Origin: Phaeobacter inhibens DSM 16374
GTDB taxonomy: Bacteria > Pseudomonadota > Alphaproteobacteria > Rhodobacterales > Rhodobacteraceae
DNA length: 64,000 nt
NCBI RefSeq assembly: GCF_000473105.1
Contig: NZ_KI421498.1
Location: forward strand, 868,001-932,000
Reading direction: 5' to 3'
Below are positions 55,589 through 63,771 of the stretch, one piece after another. Made by a program: the position numbers and the translations under genes. The notes under the pieces are model-generated. The model was given only the letters and a program-made list of their open reading frames with translations, was not told the DNA's origin and did not search any database. The first letter of the stretch is position 1. Each line of letters starts with the position of its first letter.

Positions 55589-56868
55589 CAGCGGCGCCGG
55601 GCCAACCAGCCTTCCAGCCGGTCCACAACATTTGCCGCGATATCAGCGTCTTCGATCTCCTCAACCGCTTCAGCGAGAAACGCGAGTGTCATGAGATCCG
55701 TCGCTTCGGCATGCGGTACACCACGAGACCGGAGATAAAACAGCCCTTCTTCGTCGATCGCACCTGAGGTGGAACCATGCGAACAGGCCACGTCATCGGC
55801 GTAGATTTCCAGCTCAGGCTTGGCGAGGAACTGGCTGTCCTCGTCCAACAGCAATGACTGGGAAATCTGATATCCATCAGTCTTTTGCGCGCCTTCCTTC
55901 ACCAGGATCTTGCCTTGGAAGACACCAGTGGCGCCGTTGCGCAATACCTTCTTGAAGACCTGACGGCTCTCGCAGTTCACAGCGTCATGGGTTATGAAAA
56001 CGGTGTCGTCGTGGTGGAAATCCCCGTCGCCAACACAAGCGCCAGCGATATGGGCCACGGCGTCATCGCCGGTCAGCTCTATCACCGCCTCATTCCGTGT
56101 CAGGACGCCGTTCACGGTCAGGGTGAAGGATTTGAACACAGATTCAGTGCCAAGACGCGCAAACAGATGTGTTGCGGCGCGACGCTCATGGTCGCGGCCC
56201 TGTGCGCGCACCAGATGCAAGGAGCCACCGTCAGCAACGTCAATTTCCATGCATTTGTTGAACCGTGAGGCGGCAGGCCCGTTTTCCAGAATGGTCGCGG
56301 TGGCCCCGCTTTCGACACGGATCACGTGGTGCAGAATCGCATCCGAGTCTTCGGACGCGTGACGATAAATGAGGCTGACCGGTTTCGAAGGTGTCCCGGT
56401 GACGCGGATCGCGACACCATCCTGCGCAAACGCGGTATTAAGCGCTGCCAGCGGACGTGCGACAGGTGTCTGGCCGCGTGCTTCAAGAACGCCGTACAAG
56501 TCCTTGGCCCAATGAATATCTTTGGCACAGATGTCCGCAATGCGATCAATGCTGATCCCCTCCAGCGCCAGTTCATCTGAGGCATCTGCGTCAAAAACGC
56601 CATCCACGAACACGATCTTGATACGATCAAATTCGCTGAACATCGGCGCCTCGCCCGCATCAAAAACGGCGGCCGTCGGTGCCTCAGCCGCAGTCAGCGT
56701 GTCGGGGCGGGTGTATTTCCAATATTCATCGCGACGACTGGGCAGACCGAGCGTCTGAACGCGGGACAGCGCAGCTTTGCGCGCCTCTGTCAGACAGCCG
56801 CCCTCCGGCATCGTGAGCGCGGCCAGACGCGCCTCTGTTTCGCTTTGTTTTCTGTCAGCAAGCGCCAT
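55588..56868 (-). CDS. sufD: Fe-S cluster assembly protein SufD
   Basis: A 426-residue beta-helix protein of the SufBD family, partner of SufB and SufC in the scaffold complex. The C-terminal motif DDVACSHGSTSGAIDEEGLFYLRSRGV contains the conserved Cys and His that help form the cluster with SufB, and FQGKILVKEGAQKTDGYQISQSLLLDEDSQ is typical of the family. It begins on the base after the sufC stop and overlaps the next gene by one base. Confidence 0.93.
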   Translation of the reverse strand: MALADRKQSETEARLAALTMPEGGCLTEARKAALSRVQTLGLPSRRDEYWKYTRPDTLTAAEAPTAAVFDAGEAPMFSEFDRIKIVFVDGVFDADASDELALEGISIDRIADICAKDIHWAKDLYGVLEARGQTPVARPLAALNTAFAQDGVAIRVTGTPSKPVSLIYRHASEDSDAILHHVIRVESGATATILENGPAASRFNKCMEIDVADGGSLHLVRAQGRDHERRAATHLFARLGTESVFKSFTLTVNGVLTRNEAVIELTGDDAVAHIAGACVGDGDFHHDDTVFITHDAVNCESRQVFKKVLRNGATGVFQGKILVKEGAQKTDGYQISQSLLLDEDSQFLAKPELEIYADDVACSHGSTSGAIDEEGLFYLRSRGVPHAEATDLMTLAFLAEAVEEIEDADIAANVVDRLEGWLARRR

Positions 56869-57624
56869 TTATACACCCTCTGCCAGAATGTCGGCGTAGC
56901 CGTTGTTCTCAACTTCCAACGCCAGCTCCGGGCCACCGGTTTTGACGATGCGACCATCGGCCATGATGTGAACGACATCGGGTTTGATGTGATCCAACAG
57001 ACGCTGATAGTGGGTGATCACAAGGAAGCCACGGCCCTCATCCCGCAGGGCATTCACACCTTCGGAGACCAGCTTCATCGCGTCCACATCCAGACCGGAG
57101 TCGGTCTCATCGAGGATGCACATTTTTGGCTCCAGCATCGCCATCTGCAGAATTTCGTTACGCTTTTTCTCACCGCCGGAGAAGCCGACATTGACCGGAC
57201 GCTTCAGCATATCGGCATCGATCTTCAGCGTCTTCGCCTTGGCGCGGACCTCCTTCAGGAAATCGGAGGCGCTCAGCTCTTCTTCGCCGCGGGCCTTGCG
57301 CTGCGCGTTCACTGCGGTGCGCAGGAAGGTCATGTTGCCGACACCGGGGATCTCAACCGGATATTGGAACGCCAGGAAGACGCCTGCGGCGGCGCGCTCT
57401 TCCGGCTCCATCTCCAGCAGATCTTCGCCCGCCAGCGAGGCCTCACCGTCGGTCACCTCATAGCCGTCGCGGCCAGACAGCACATAAGACAGCGTGGATT
57501 TTCCAGAGCCGTTCGGCCCCATGATCGCATGCACTTTGCCAGCTTCAACGGTGAGGTTGACGCCTTTGAGGATCTGCTTGTCCTCTTCTTCAAGTTTGAC
57601 GTGCAGGTTTTTGATTTCGAGCAT
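56869..57624 (-). CDS. sufC: Fe-S cluster assembly ATPase SufC
   Basis: A 251-residue ABC-type ATPase energising SufBCD. Walker A GPNGSGKST is at residues 36-44, signature FSGGEKKRNEILQMAML and Walker B MCILDETDSGLDVDAMK, including the SufC-specific DETDSGLD. It is the soluble ATPase of the scaffold, not a transporter subunit. About 65 bases with a small stem separate it from the ybjQ-like gene upstream. Confidence 0.95.
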   Translation of the reverse strand: MLEIKNLHVKLEEEDKQILKGVNLTVEAGKVHAIMGPNGSGKSTLSYVLSGRDGYEVTDGEASLAGEDLLEMEPEERAAAGVFLAFQYPVEIPGVGNMTFLRTAVNAQRKARGEEELSASDFLKEVRAKAKTLKIDADMLKRPVNVGFSGGEKKRNEILQMAMLEPKMCILDETDSGLDVDAMKLVSEGVNALRDEGRGFLVITHYQRLLDHIKPDVVHIMADGRIVKTGGPELALEVENNGYADILAEGV

Positions 57625-57690
57625 TTTTTCCTCGTTTATATCTCTTCGGGGCGAACCCCGGTTGTTCCTGTGCCCCGAGGGGCGAATTTT

Positions 57691-58005
57691 TTAGCCGAGC
57701 ACCACGGCTGTTCCGCTGGCCGAGACCATCAGCATGGATTGGCCGACCACTTCGTAATCCAGATCGACGCCGACAACTGCGTTGGCGCCTTTGGCGCGGG
57801 CGCGGTCTTCCAGCTCTGCCAGCGCGGTTTCACGCGCGTCCTGCAGCTTGCTTTCATAAGAGCCGGAGCGGCCGCCAACGATATCGGTGATGGAGGCAAA
57901 AACATCGCGCACCACGTTGGCGCCCATGATGGCCTCGCCCACCACGATGCCTTTGTAGTCGGATATCTGGTAGCCTTCGACGTTTGGTGTGGTTGTGATG
58001 ATCAT
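57691..58005 (-). CDS. YbjQ/DUF74 heavy-metal-binding-domain-like protein
   Basis: A 104-residue protein with the family sequence [33 protein letters not shown] and [17 protein letters not shown]. YbjQ proteins form pentamers; the older name heavy-metal-binding domain is not supported by conserved Cys or His here. It overlaps the small membrane-protein gene by 4 bases (ATGA), placing it firmly in the suf operon between sufB and sufC. A role in Fe-S assembly is plausible by position only. Confidence 0.85.
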   Translation of the reverse strand: MIITTTPNVEGYQISDYKGIVVGEAIMGANVVRDVFASITDIVGGRSGSYESKLQDARETALAELEDRARAKGANAVVGVDLDYEVVGQSMLMVSASGTAVVLG

Positions 58006-58268
58006 GTTTTGATCCTTTGCTCCAAGTTTCTCACGGCCTGTTCAAGGGCCGCACGATTGGCATTCCTAAGTCTTGCAAGCGGCCGGTGCCCGAACCACCA
58101 GCCAACCAGTAAAGCCGGAAAAAGAGCTATGAACCAATACGCAGGGTTCAAAACCATAATCCCAGCAAGTCCCAACACGCCAAATCCGACTAGCAAAAGA
58201 AACGGCATCAGATAAAGCAGAGAGCGCTTCGCCGCCCTAAACTCGGCTCCTCTGTGTTCCTTGAGCAT
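58002..58268 (-). CDS. Small two-helix membrane protein of unknown function in suf operon
   Basis: About 88 residues: a basic amphipathic N terminus, two closely spaced hydrophobic helices ([24 protein letters not shown] and [18 protein letters not shown]), then a basic, Arg/Gln-rich cytoplasmic tail. The start is taken as ATG 58268; a TTG at 58295 is possible. The gene lies between sufB and the ybjQ-like gene and overlaps the latter. The codon pattern supports coding, since a different frame (sufB) ends just before it. No family is recognised. Confidence 0.65.
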   Translation of the reverse strand: MLKEHRGAEFRAAKRSLLYLMPFLLLVGFGVLGLAGIMVLNPAYWFIALFPALLVGWWFGHRPLARLRNANRAALEQAVRNLEQRIKT

Positions 58269-58299
58269 TGCCTGAATATGCTCCGGAGCTTGCAAAATC

Positions 58300-59823
58300 T
58301 TACCCCACCGAGCCTTCCAGCGAGATCGCAACCAGCTGCTGCGCTTCCATGGCGAACTCCATCGGCAGCGCCTGCAGCACGTCTTTGCAGAAGCCGTTGA
58401 CCACCAGGGCCACCGCCTCCTCCTCGTCCATGCCGCGCTGGCGGCAATAGAACAGCTGATCGTCGTCCACCTTGGAAGTGGTCGCCTCATGCTCCACGCG
58501 CGAGGAGTTGTTCTTAACCTCAATGTAGGGAACAGTATGCGCCCCGCATTTATCGCCGATCAGCAAGCTGTCGCACTGGGTGTAGTTGCGGCTGTCCTTG
58601 GCTTTTGGGTGCATCGACACCAGGCCGCGATAGGTGTTTTGCGCCTTACCGGCGCTGATGCCCTTGGACACGATGCGGGATTTAGTGTTTTTGCCAAGGT
58701 GCACCATCTTGGTGCCGGTATCGGCCTGCTGCATGTTGTTGGCGATGGCGATCGAGTAGAACTCGCCCTGGCTTTCCTCACCGCGCAGGATGCAGGAGGG
58801 GTATTTCCATGTCACGGCAGAGCCGGTTTCCACCTGTGTCCACATCACCTTGGACCGGTCACCCCGGCAGTCGGCGCGTTTGGTCACGAAGTTGTAAATG
58901 CCGCCTTTGCCGTTCTCATCGCCCGGATACCAGTTCTGGACGGTGGAATATTTCACCTCGGCGTCTTCTTCGATGATGATTTCCACGACGGCCGCGTGCA
59001 GCTGCGCGATGTCGCGGGCCGGTGCAGTACAGCCTTCCAAGTAGCTGACATAGCTGCCTTTATCGGCAATGATCAGGGTGCGTTCGAACTGGCCGGTGTT
59101 TTCCGCGTTGATGCGGAAATAGGTCGACAGTTCCATCGGGCAGCGCACACCCGGCGGCACATAGACAAAGGAGCCGTCAGAGAATACCGCGGAGTTCAGC
59201 GTGGCATAAAAGTTATCGGAGACCGGAACCACGGTGCCGAGGTATTTTTTGACCAGCTCGGGGTGTTCGCGGATCGCTTCGGAGATCGAGCAGAAGATGA
59301 CGCCTGCCTTTTTCAGCTCGGCCTGGAAGGTTGTGCCAACCGAAACGGAGTCGAACACCGCGTCAACTGCGACCTTGCGACCTTCGGCAGGCATGTTCTC
59401 AGCCCCCTCGACACCTGCAAGAATCATTTGTTCTTTCAGGGGGATACCCAGCTTTTCGTAGGTAGCGAGCAGTTTTGGATCGACCTCATCCAGCGATTTC
59501 GGCTTCACCTCCATCGATTTCGGACGGGCATAGTAATACTGGTCCTGAAAATCGATTTCAGGATAGTCGACCATCGCCCAGGTCGGCTCTTCCTTCTGCA
59601 GCCAGCGGTCATAGGCCTCAAGCCGCCAGTTCAGCATCCACTCCGGTTCTTCGTTCTTTTCTGAGATCAGCCGCACGATATCGGTGGTCAGGCCCTTGGG
59701 CGCGTATTCCATCTCGATATCGGTTTCCCAACCATATTTATAGGCGCCGCCCACCTCGCGGACCGCATCGACCGTTTCCTGGTCGACGCCTTCTTTTACC
59801 TGAACATCATCCAATGCTGTCAT
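58300..59823 (-). CDS. sufB: Fe-S cluster assembly protein SufB
   Basis: A 507-residue SufB, the cluster-building scaffold subunit. Landmarks include [69 protein letters not shown] and the C-terminal [19 protein letters not shown]. The Cys in GCTAP corresponds to the one implicated in sulfur acceptance. The ATG at 59823 is chosen because AGGAG lies 7 bases upstream; an earlier in-frame start adds five residues. It follows the group I desulfurase gene by 15 bases. Confidence 0.95.
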   Translation of the reverse strand: MTALDDVQVKEGVDQETVDAVREVGGAYKYGWETDIEMEYAPKGLTTDIVRLISEKNEEPEWMLNWRLEAYDRWLQKEEPTWAMVDYPEIDFQDQYYYARPKSMEVKPKSLDEVDPKLLATYEKLGIPLKEQMILAGVEGAENMPAEGRKVAVDAVFDSVSVGTTFQAELKKAGVIFCSISEAIREHPELVKKYLGTVVPVSDNFYATLNSAVFSDGSFVYVPPGVRCPMELSTYFRINAENTGQFERTLIIADKGSYVSYLEGCTAPARDIAQLHAAVVEIIIEEDAEVKYSTVQNWYPGDENGKGGIYNFVTKRADCRGDRSKVMWTQVETGSAVTWKYPSCILRGEESQGEFYSIAIANNMQQADTGTKMVHLGKNTKSRIVSKGISAGKAQNTYRGLVSMHPKAKDSRNYTQCDSLLIGDKCGAHTVPYIEVKNNSSRVEHEATTSKVDDDQLFYCRQRGMDEEEAVALVVNGFCKDVLQALPMEFAMEAQQLVAISLEGSVG

Positions 59824-59838
59824 GGTCATCTCCTGCAC

Positions 59839-60882
59839 TCACGCCACCCGGGCGCGATGTTTCTTTTGTTTGGCGCACCAGCTTTCGGCAAAGCGCAGCA
59901 CATCCGTTTCTGTTGTGTCCGGCCCAAGCGAGACGCGTACGGCGCTCTGGGCGGTTAACTCGTCATATCCCATGGCGGTCAGCACAGCGCTGGCGCGCAC
60001 TTTGCCGCTGGAGCAGGCACTGCCTGCGCTGATCGCAAAACCCGAAAGGTCCATTTGCATGACCTGGGTCTCACCCTTCCAGCCCGGGGTTGCAAAACAG
60101 CTGGTGTTGGGCAGGCGTGATGCCGATGTCCCAACAAAAATAGTATCGGGACTGCCAGCTGCAAGGGCTGCTTCCATTGTGTCGCGCAGCATTGCAACCC
60201 GCTCCCATACACCATTGGCCAGCGCCTGTGCCGCGGCCTCGGCAGCGGCCCCGAAGCCGACGATTCCGATAACATTCTCGGTGCCGGAACGACGGCCCAT
60301 TTCCTGGCCACCACCTTTGATCTGCGCCGCCAGATCGGTGCCCCGTTTCAGAACAACCGCTCCGATCCCCTTGGGGCCGCCCAGTTTATGCGCCGAGATC
60401 AGCGCCATGGTTGTGCCCATCCAGTTGAAGGCTATGGGCAGCTTGCCAAAGGCCTGTGTCGCATCAGTCACCGCCAGTCCCTGCGGTAGCGTTTGGATCA
60501 CGCCGGTTTCGGAATTGGCCAGCTGCAGGGCGGAGGAAACCGGGTCTGTCACATGGACCTCCCCCCCAGACGAAACCTGCAAATCTTCGACAGCCCAAGC
60601 CCTTACCGCGTCATGTTCAACCGATGCAGCATGAAGATCACGGCCATTCATCGCCAAGGCGGCCCCCTCGGTAGAGCCCGAGGTAAAGACAATATCTGCA
60701 CCATCCGCCCCAAAGGCCGAGGCGATCTGCGCCCGCGCCTTCTCTACCAGCGCCTTGGCGGCCCGCCCCTCAGCATGTACCGACGACGGATTTCCGCAAA
60801 TCTCCATCGCAGAGATCATCGCAGCCTTCGCAGCATCGCAAAGCGGCGTAGTAGCGTTGTGATCAAGATAGACGCGCGACAT
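59839..60882 (-). CDS. Cysteine desulfurase, group I (NifS/IscS-like)
   Basis: A 347-residue PLP enzyme with the IscS/NifS features YLDHNATTPL, PLP Lys in SAHKLGGPKGIGA and the catalytic Cys loop ISAGSACSSGKV of group I desulfurases. At 347 residues it is shorter than E. coli IscS (404). It lies between iscR and sufB, so the operon carries both a group I enzyme here and a group II SufS at its end. It may supply sulfur to a different acceptor, for example for tRNA thiolation; iscU is not present in the window. Confidence 0.9.
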   Translation of the reverse strand: MSRVYLDHNATTPLCDAAKAAMISAMEICGNPSSVHAEGRAAKALVEKARAQIASAFGADGADIVFTSGSTEGAALAMNGRDLHAASVEHDAVRAWAVEDLQVSSGGEVHVTDPVSSALQLANSETGVIQTLPQGLAVTDATQAFGKLPIAFNWMGTTMALISAHKLGGPKGIGAVVLKRGTDLAAQIKGGGQEMGRRSGTENVIGIVGFGAAAEAAAQALANGVWERVAMLRDTMEAALAAGSPDTIFVGTSASRLPNTSCFATPGWKGETQVMQMDLSGFAISAGSACSSGKVRASAVLTAMGYDELTAQSAVRVSLGPDTTETDVLRFAESWCAKQKKHRARVA

Positions 60883-61000
60883 AGGCAGTGTTGGTCCTTG
60901 CTCTTACCCCTCGCCGCCGCTCAAAGCAGGCATGCGATAGTTGATTTCGTCGAAACAGCGCATCAGCGCCAGTATAAATTTTCCAAACGTGCGGGTCAGA

Positions 61001-61459
61001 TCAGTCATCCACAACTGAGAACAGCGTCGGAACCGCCGGACAGGGAACCAGATCATTTTCGATCACGTCCGACAGGCGGGTCTGATGCAGGAAAACATAC
61101 ACATGGGCGCTCAGCCCCTCCCACAGACGGTTGGTCAGCGATTGCGCGCGACTTCCTGATAGCCCGCCAGAGGCACCTGCCCCCTTGTGCATGGCGTCAA
61201 CGGTTTCATCCACCGCACTCAGCACATCGACCACCCGGATGTCCGAGGGCGGATGCGCCAGCCTGTAACCCCCGCCGGGGCCACGCACCGACACAACAAG
61301 GCCGCTTCGACGCAGCTTCACAAACAGTTGCTCGAGGTACGGGAGCGAAATATCCTGACGCTTGGAAATATCACCCAACACCACCAGACTGCCCTCCGGC
61401 TGCAAGGCGATATCCGCCAAGGCCACCATCGCATACCGCCCTTTGGTCGAAAGTTTCAT
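61001..61459 (-). CDS. iscR: Rrf2 family regulator, IscR of the cysteine-poor Rhodobacter type
   Basis: A 152-residue Rrf2 protein with the IscR opening MKLSTKGRYAMVALADIAL and DNA-reading GPGGGYRLAHPPSDIRV. The three cysteines that hold the [2Fe-2S] cluster in E. coli IscR (positions about 92-104) are absent: that region reads AMHKGAGASGGLSGSRAQ. The only Cys is at 140 (LVPCPAVP). Rhodobacter sphaeroides IscR also lacks the triad and still binds a cluster with unusual ligands, so this is probably its orthologue. It heads the suf operon and has an operator-like palindrome 105 bases upstream. Confidence 0.9.
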   Translation of the reverse strand: MKLSTKGRYAMVALADIALQPEGSLVVLGDISKRQDISLPYLEQLFVKLRRSGLVVSVRGPGGGYRLAHPPSDIRVVDVLSAVDETVDAMHKGAGASGGLSGSRAQSLTNRLWEGLSAHVYVFLHQTRLSDVIENDLVPCPAVPTLFSVVDD

Positions 61460-61563
61460 ATTTTCAAATCCTCAGACCCTGACAACACAGCGAAAAGATT
61501 GACCTCGAACGCTGCAATGCGTATCTCAGCGGGACGGCAGCGAAACTTGGCCTCTGCCACCAA

Positions 61564-61578
61564 TTAGAACCGTTCTAA
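61564..61578. promoter_or_regulatory. Palindromic operator, iron-Rhodo-box/IscR-type site
   Basis: Perfect 15-base palindrome TTAGAACCGTTCTAA with a single central C, 105 bases upstream of iscR (minus) and 70 bases upstream of the alpha/beta hydrolase gene (plus). It matches the form of the iron-Rhodo-box described for Rhodobacterales Fe-S and iron genes and bound by IscR in Rhodobacter sphaeroides. It probably gives iron-dependent repression of iscR-suf. Confidence 0.75.
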
Positions 61579-61647
61579 GGTGCCCTACGGAATTCGTCAA
61601 GTATTCCCGGCGGCATCCCCGAAAATAAGAGTAGGATTCACCCACAC

Positions 61648-62301
61648 ATGCCTGAGGTCATTTTTCCCGGACCCGAAGGCCGCCTGGAAGGCCGCTATCA
61701 CCCGCAAAAAGAAAAAGACGCGCCCATCGCCATCGTGCTGCATCCGCATCCGCAGTTCGGCGGGACGATGAACAACAAGGTCGTCTACAATCTGCATTAT
61801 GCGTTCTACAACATGGGCTTTACGGTGCTGCGGTTCAATTTCCGCGGCGTTGGCCGATCGCAGGGCGAATATGATCAAGGCGTGGGCGAATTGTCCGATG
61901 CCGCATCGGCGCTGGATTACCTGCAGTCGATGAACAACAACTCCAAGCATTGCTGGGTTGCAGGCTTCTCCTTCGGTGCCTGGATAGGTATGCAGCTGCT
62001 GATGCGCCGTCCTGAGATCACCGGCTTCATCTCGGTTGCGCCACCGGCCAATATGTATGATTTCTCGTTTCTGGCGCCCTGCCCGTCTTCCGGTCTGATC
62101 ATCAACGGGACAGCCGACCGCGTGGCGCCGCCTGCGGATACGGTGAACCTGGTGAACAAACTGCATGAGCAGAAGGGCATCACCGTCACCCATACCGAAG
62201 TCGAAGGCGCTGATCATTTCTTCCAGGACCCTCATATGGATCCGATGATCGACAATGTCTCTGATTACGTCAAACGGCGGCTCACCGAAAGCTCCCGCTG
62301 A
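61648..62301 (+). CDS. Alpha/beta hydrolase
   Basis: A 217-residue hydrolase fold protein. The oxyanion segment is VLHPHPQFGGTMNNKVVYNL, the nucleophile elbow is GFSFGAWIGM with Ser in the centre, and the acid and His candidates are NGTADRVAPP and EGADHFF. This small-family type (often annotated as alpha/beta hydrolase or dienelactone-hydrolase-like) has no known substrate. It is divergent from iscR across the palindromic operator and overlaps the next gene by one base (TGATG). Confidence 0.85.
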   Translation: MPEVIFPGPEGRLEGRYHPQKEKDAPIAIVLHPHPQFGGTMNNKVVYNLHYAFYNMGFTVLRFNFRGVGRSQGEYDQGVGELSDAASALDYLQSMNNNSKHCWVAGFSFGAWIGMQLLMRRPEITGFISVAPPANMYDFSFLAPCPSSGLIINGTADRVAPPADTVNLVNKLHEQKGITVTHTEVEGADHFFQDPHMDPMIDNVSDYVKRRLTESSR

Positions 62302-62549
62302 TGGGCACGATTGAGACGCTGGCCCAGAAATTGGCCGCTGACACGCTAAAGGTACAGGACGCCACCGGCGAAGAGCGCCTTTATATGGAGGTGAGCCAAG
62401 TTCTGGGAGCGGCGTCTCAATCCCTTGAGGAAGCTTTCCTCACCGAAATGCGGGTGCGCCTTGCCGAACGCAAGGCGCGCGCTTTCCTCAACAGCAAAAT
62501 CAGCGCCGCCAAGGCCAAGATCGCATCCAAGGCCCCAGACCATGAATGA
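62301..62549 (+). CDS. Small helical protein of unknown function
   Basis: An 82-residue hydrophilic protein predicted to be mostly helical: heptad-like LEEAFLTEMRVRLAERKARAFLNSKISAAKAKIAS. No family is recognised. It is joined at both ends by overlaps (1 base with the hydrolase, 8 bases with the tandem-HD gene), which is the main support for its being real and cotranslated. Confidence 0.65.
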   Translation: MGTIETLAQKLAADTLKVQDATGEERLYMEVSQVLGAASQSLEEAFLTEMRVRLAERKARAFLNSKISAAKAKIASKAPDHE

Positions 62550-63714
62550 CACCTCATCGCGGCTTGAAAGCCAGTTCCGTTTCTTGATGGAGGCGGACAA
62601 GCTGCGCCGCGTGGATCGTCAGAACCTGATCCTGGACGGCTCGCGCTGTGAAAATTCCGCCGAACACAGCTGGCATCTGGCGCTTTATGCGCTGGTATTG
62701 GCCCCGTTTGCACCTGCTGATGTCTCGATTGAACGGGTGGTACAGATGTTGCTGCTGCATGATCTGGTTGAGATCGATGCAGGCGACCACCCGATTGACG
62801 GCGATGTGGACTGGGAGGCTGTTGCCAGCGCCGAAGCCGTCGCGGCGACCCGGTTGTTTTCGCTGTTACCAGCAGATCAATCCGCTTTTCTGCACGGTCT
62901 GTGGCGCGAGTTTGAAGCGAGCACGACACCGGATGCACAATGGGCCAAGCGCATTGATCACTGTCAGCCAATCTTTCAGACGCTTTATAATGCGGATGTG
63001 CCTGCTGCGCATATCGAGGTGGTCCGCGGCAATCTCTATGGCGGGCGCGCCGCCGCGTTGAAAGACGCGTTCCCCGAGGTCTATAGCCATGCGGTCGCAA
63101 AGCTTGAGGGGAGCGACCCACAGGATGTGCTGACCGCGCCCTTGGCTTTCCTTAATGAGGTCGACGCCCTGAAGACGGTTCTGCGCGCCACCACGCTCGG
63201 CGATGGTAGCCGCCACGAGAATTCCGCCGAACACAGCTGGCATATCATGCTCTACGCCTGGGTGCTGGCCCAGCACAGCCATGCGCCAGTGGACATGGCC
63301 AAAGTCCTGCAGATGCTGATGCTGCATGACATTGTCGAAATTGATGCGGGCGATGTGCCGATCCACGCAACCCTGTCGGAGGCTGATCACGCTGCCATTG
63401 CCGCAAGTGAACAGGCCGCAGCAGAACGGATTTTCGCTCTTCTGCCAGAAGATCAGGGCCAGGCGTTCCGCAGCATCTGGGAGGAGTTCGAAGCCGCCGA
63501 GAGCGCCGAAGCGGTCTATGCCAAGGCTATCGATCGCGTGCAGCCCGTCTTGCTGAACCTGATGTCCGGCGGCGGCAGCTGGCGGGAGTACAACGTGTCT
63601 CTCGCGCAGCTGGAGGCCCGCGTTGGCCAGAAAGTTGCCCGCGGCGCGCCCGCAGTCTGGGACCATGTCCGCGCCACTGTTGCCCCTTGGTTTGCCGAAA
63701 ACACCAGCGCCTGA
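62542..63714 (+). CDS. Tandem HD-domain protein (YfbR/HDDC2-like, duplicated)
   Basis: A 390-residue protein made of two copies of a single-domain HD phosphohydrolase. Copy 1 has H42 in NSAEHSWH and H73-D74 in LLLHDLVEIDAGD; copy 2 has H231 in NSAEHSWH and H262-D263 in LMLHDIVEIDAGD, so matching residues are exactly 189 apart. Both copies keep the metal ligands, so both may be active. Single-domain relatives (YfbR, HDDC2) are 5'-deoxynucleotidases of about 200 residues that dimerise; here the dimer seems fused into one chain. The ATG at 62542 overlaps the preceding gene by 8 bases. Confidence 0.85.
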   Translation: MNDTSSRLESQFRFLMEADKLRRVDRQNLILDGSRCENSAEHSWHLALYALVLAPFAPADVSIERVVQMLLLHDLVEIDAGDHPIDGDVDWEAVASAEAVAATRLFSLLPADQSAFLHGLWREFEASTTPDAQWAKRIDHCQPIFQTLYNADVPAAHIEVVRGNLYGGRAAALKDAFPEVYSHAVAKLEGSDPQDVLTAPLAFLNEVDALKTVLRATTLGDGSRHENSAEHSWHIMLYAWVLAQHSHAPVDMAKVLQMLMLHDIVEIDAGDVPIHATLSEADHAAIAASEQAAAERIFALLPEDQGQAFRSIWEEFEAAESAEAVYAKAIDRVQPVLLNLMSGGGSWREYNVSLAQLEARVGQKVARGAPAVWDHVRATVAPWFAENTSA

Positions 63715-63771
63715 TCCGGGCGCTGCGTAGGCGGGCTGCGCTCGCAGCTGATCTTCACCGGAGGTCTGATC

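Noticed and set aside
56845-58215. A 456-codon plus-strand frame opposite sufC and the ybjQ-like gene
   Set aside because: Crosses several real genes on the other strand; composition is of shadow type.
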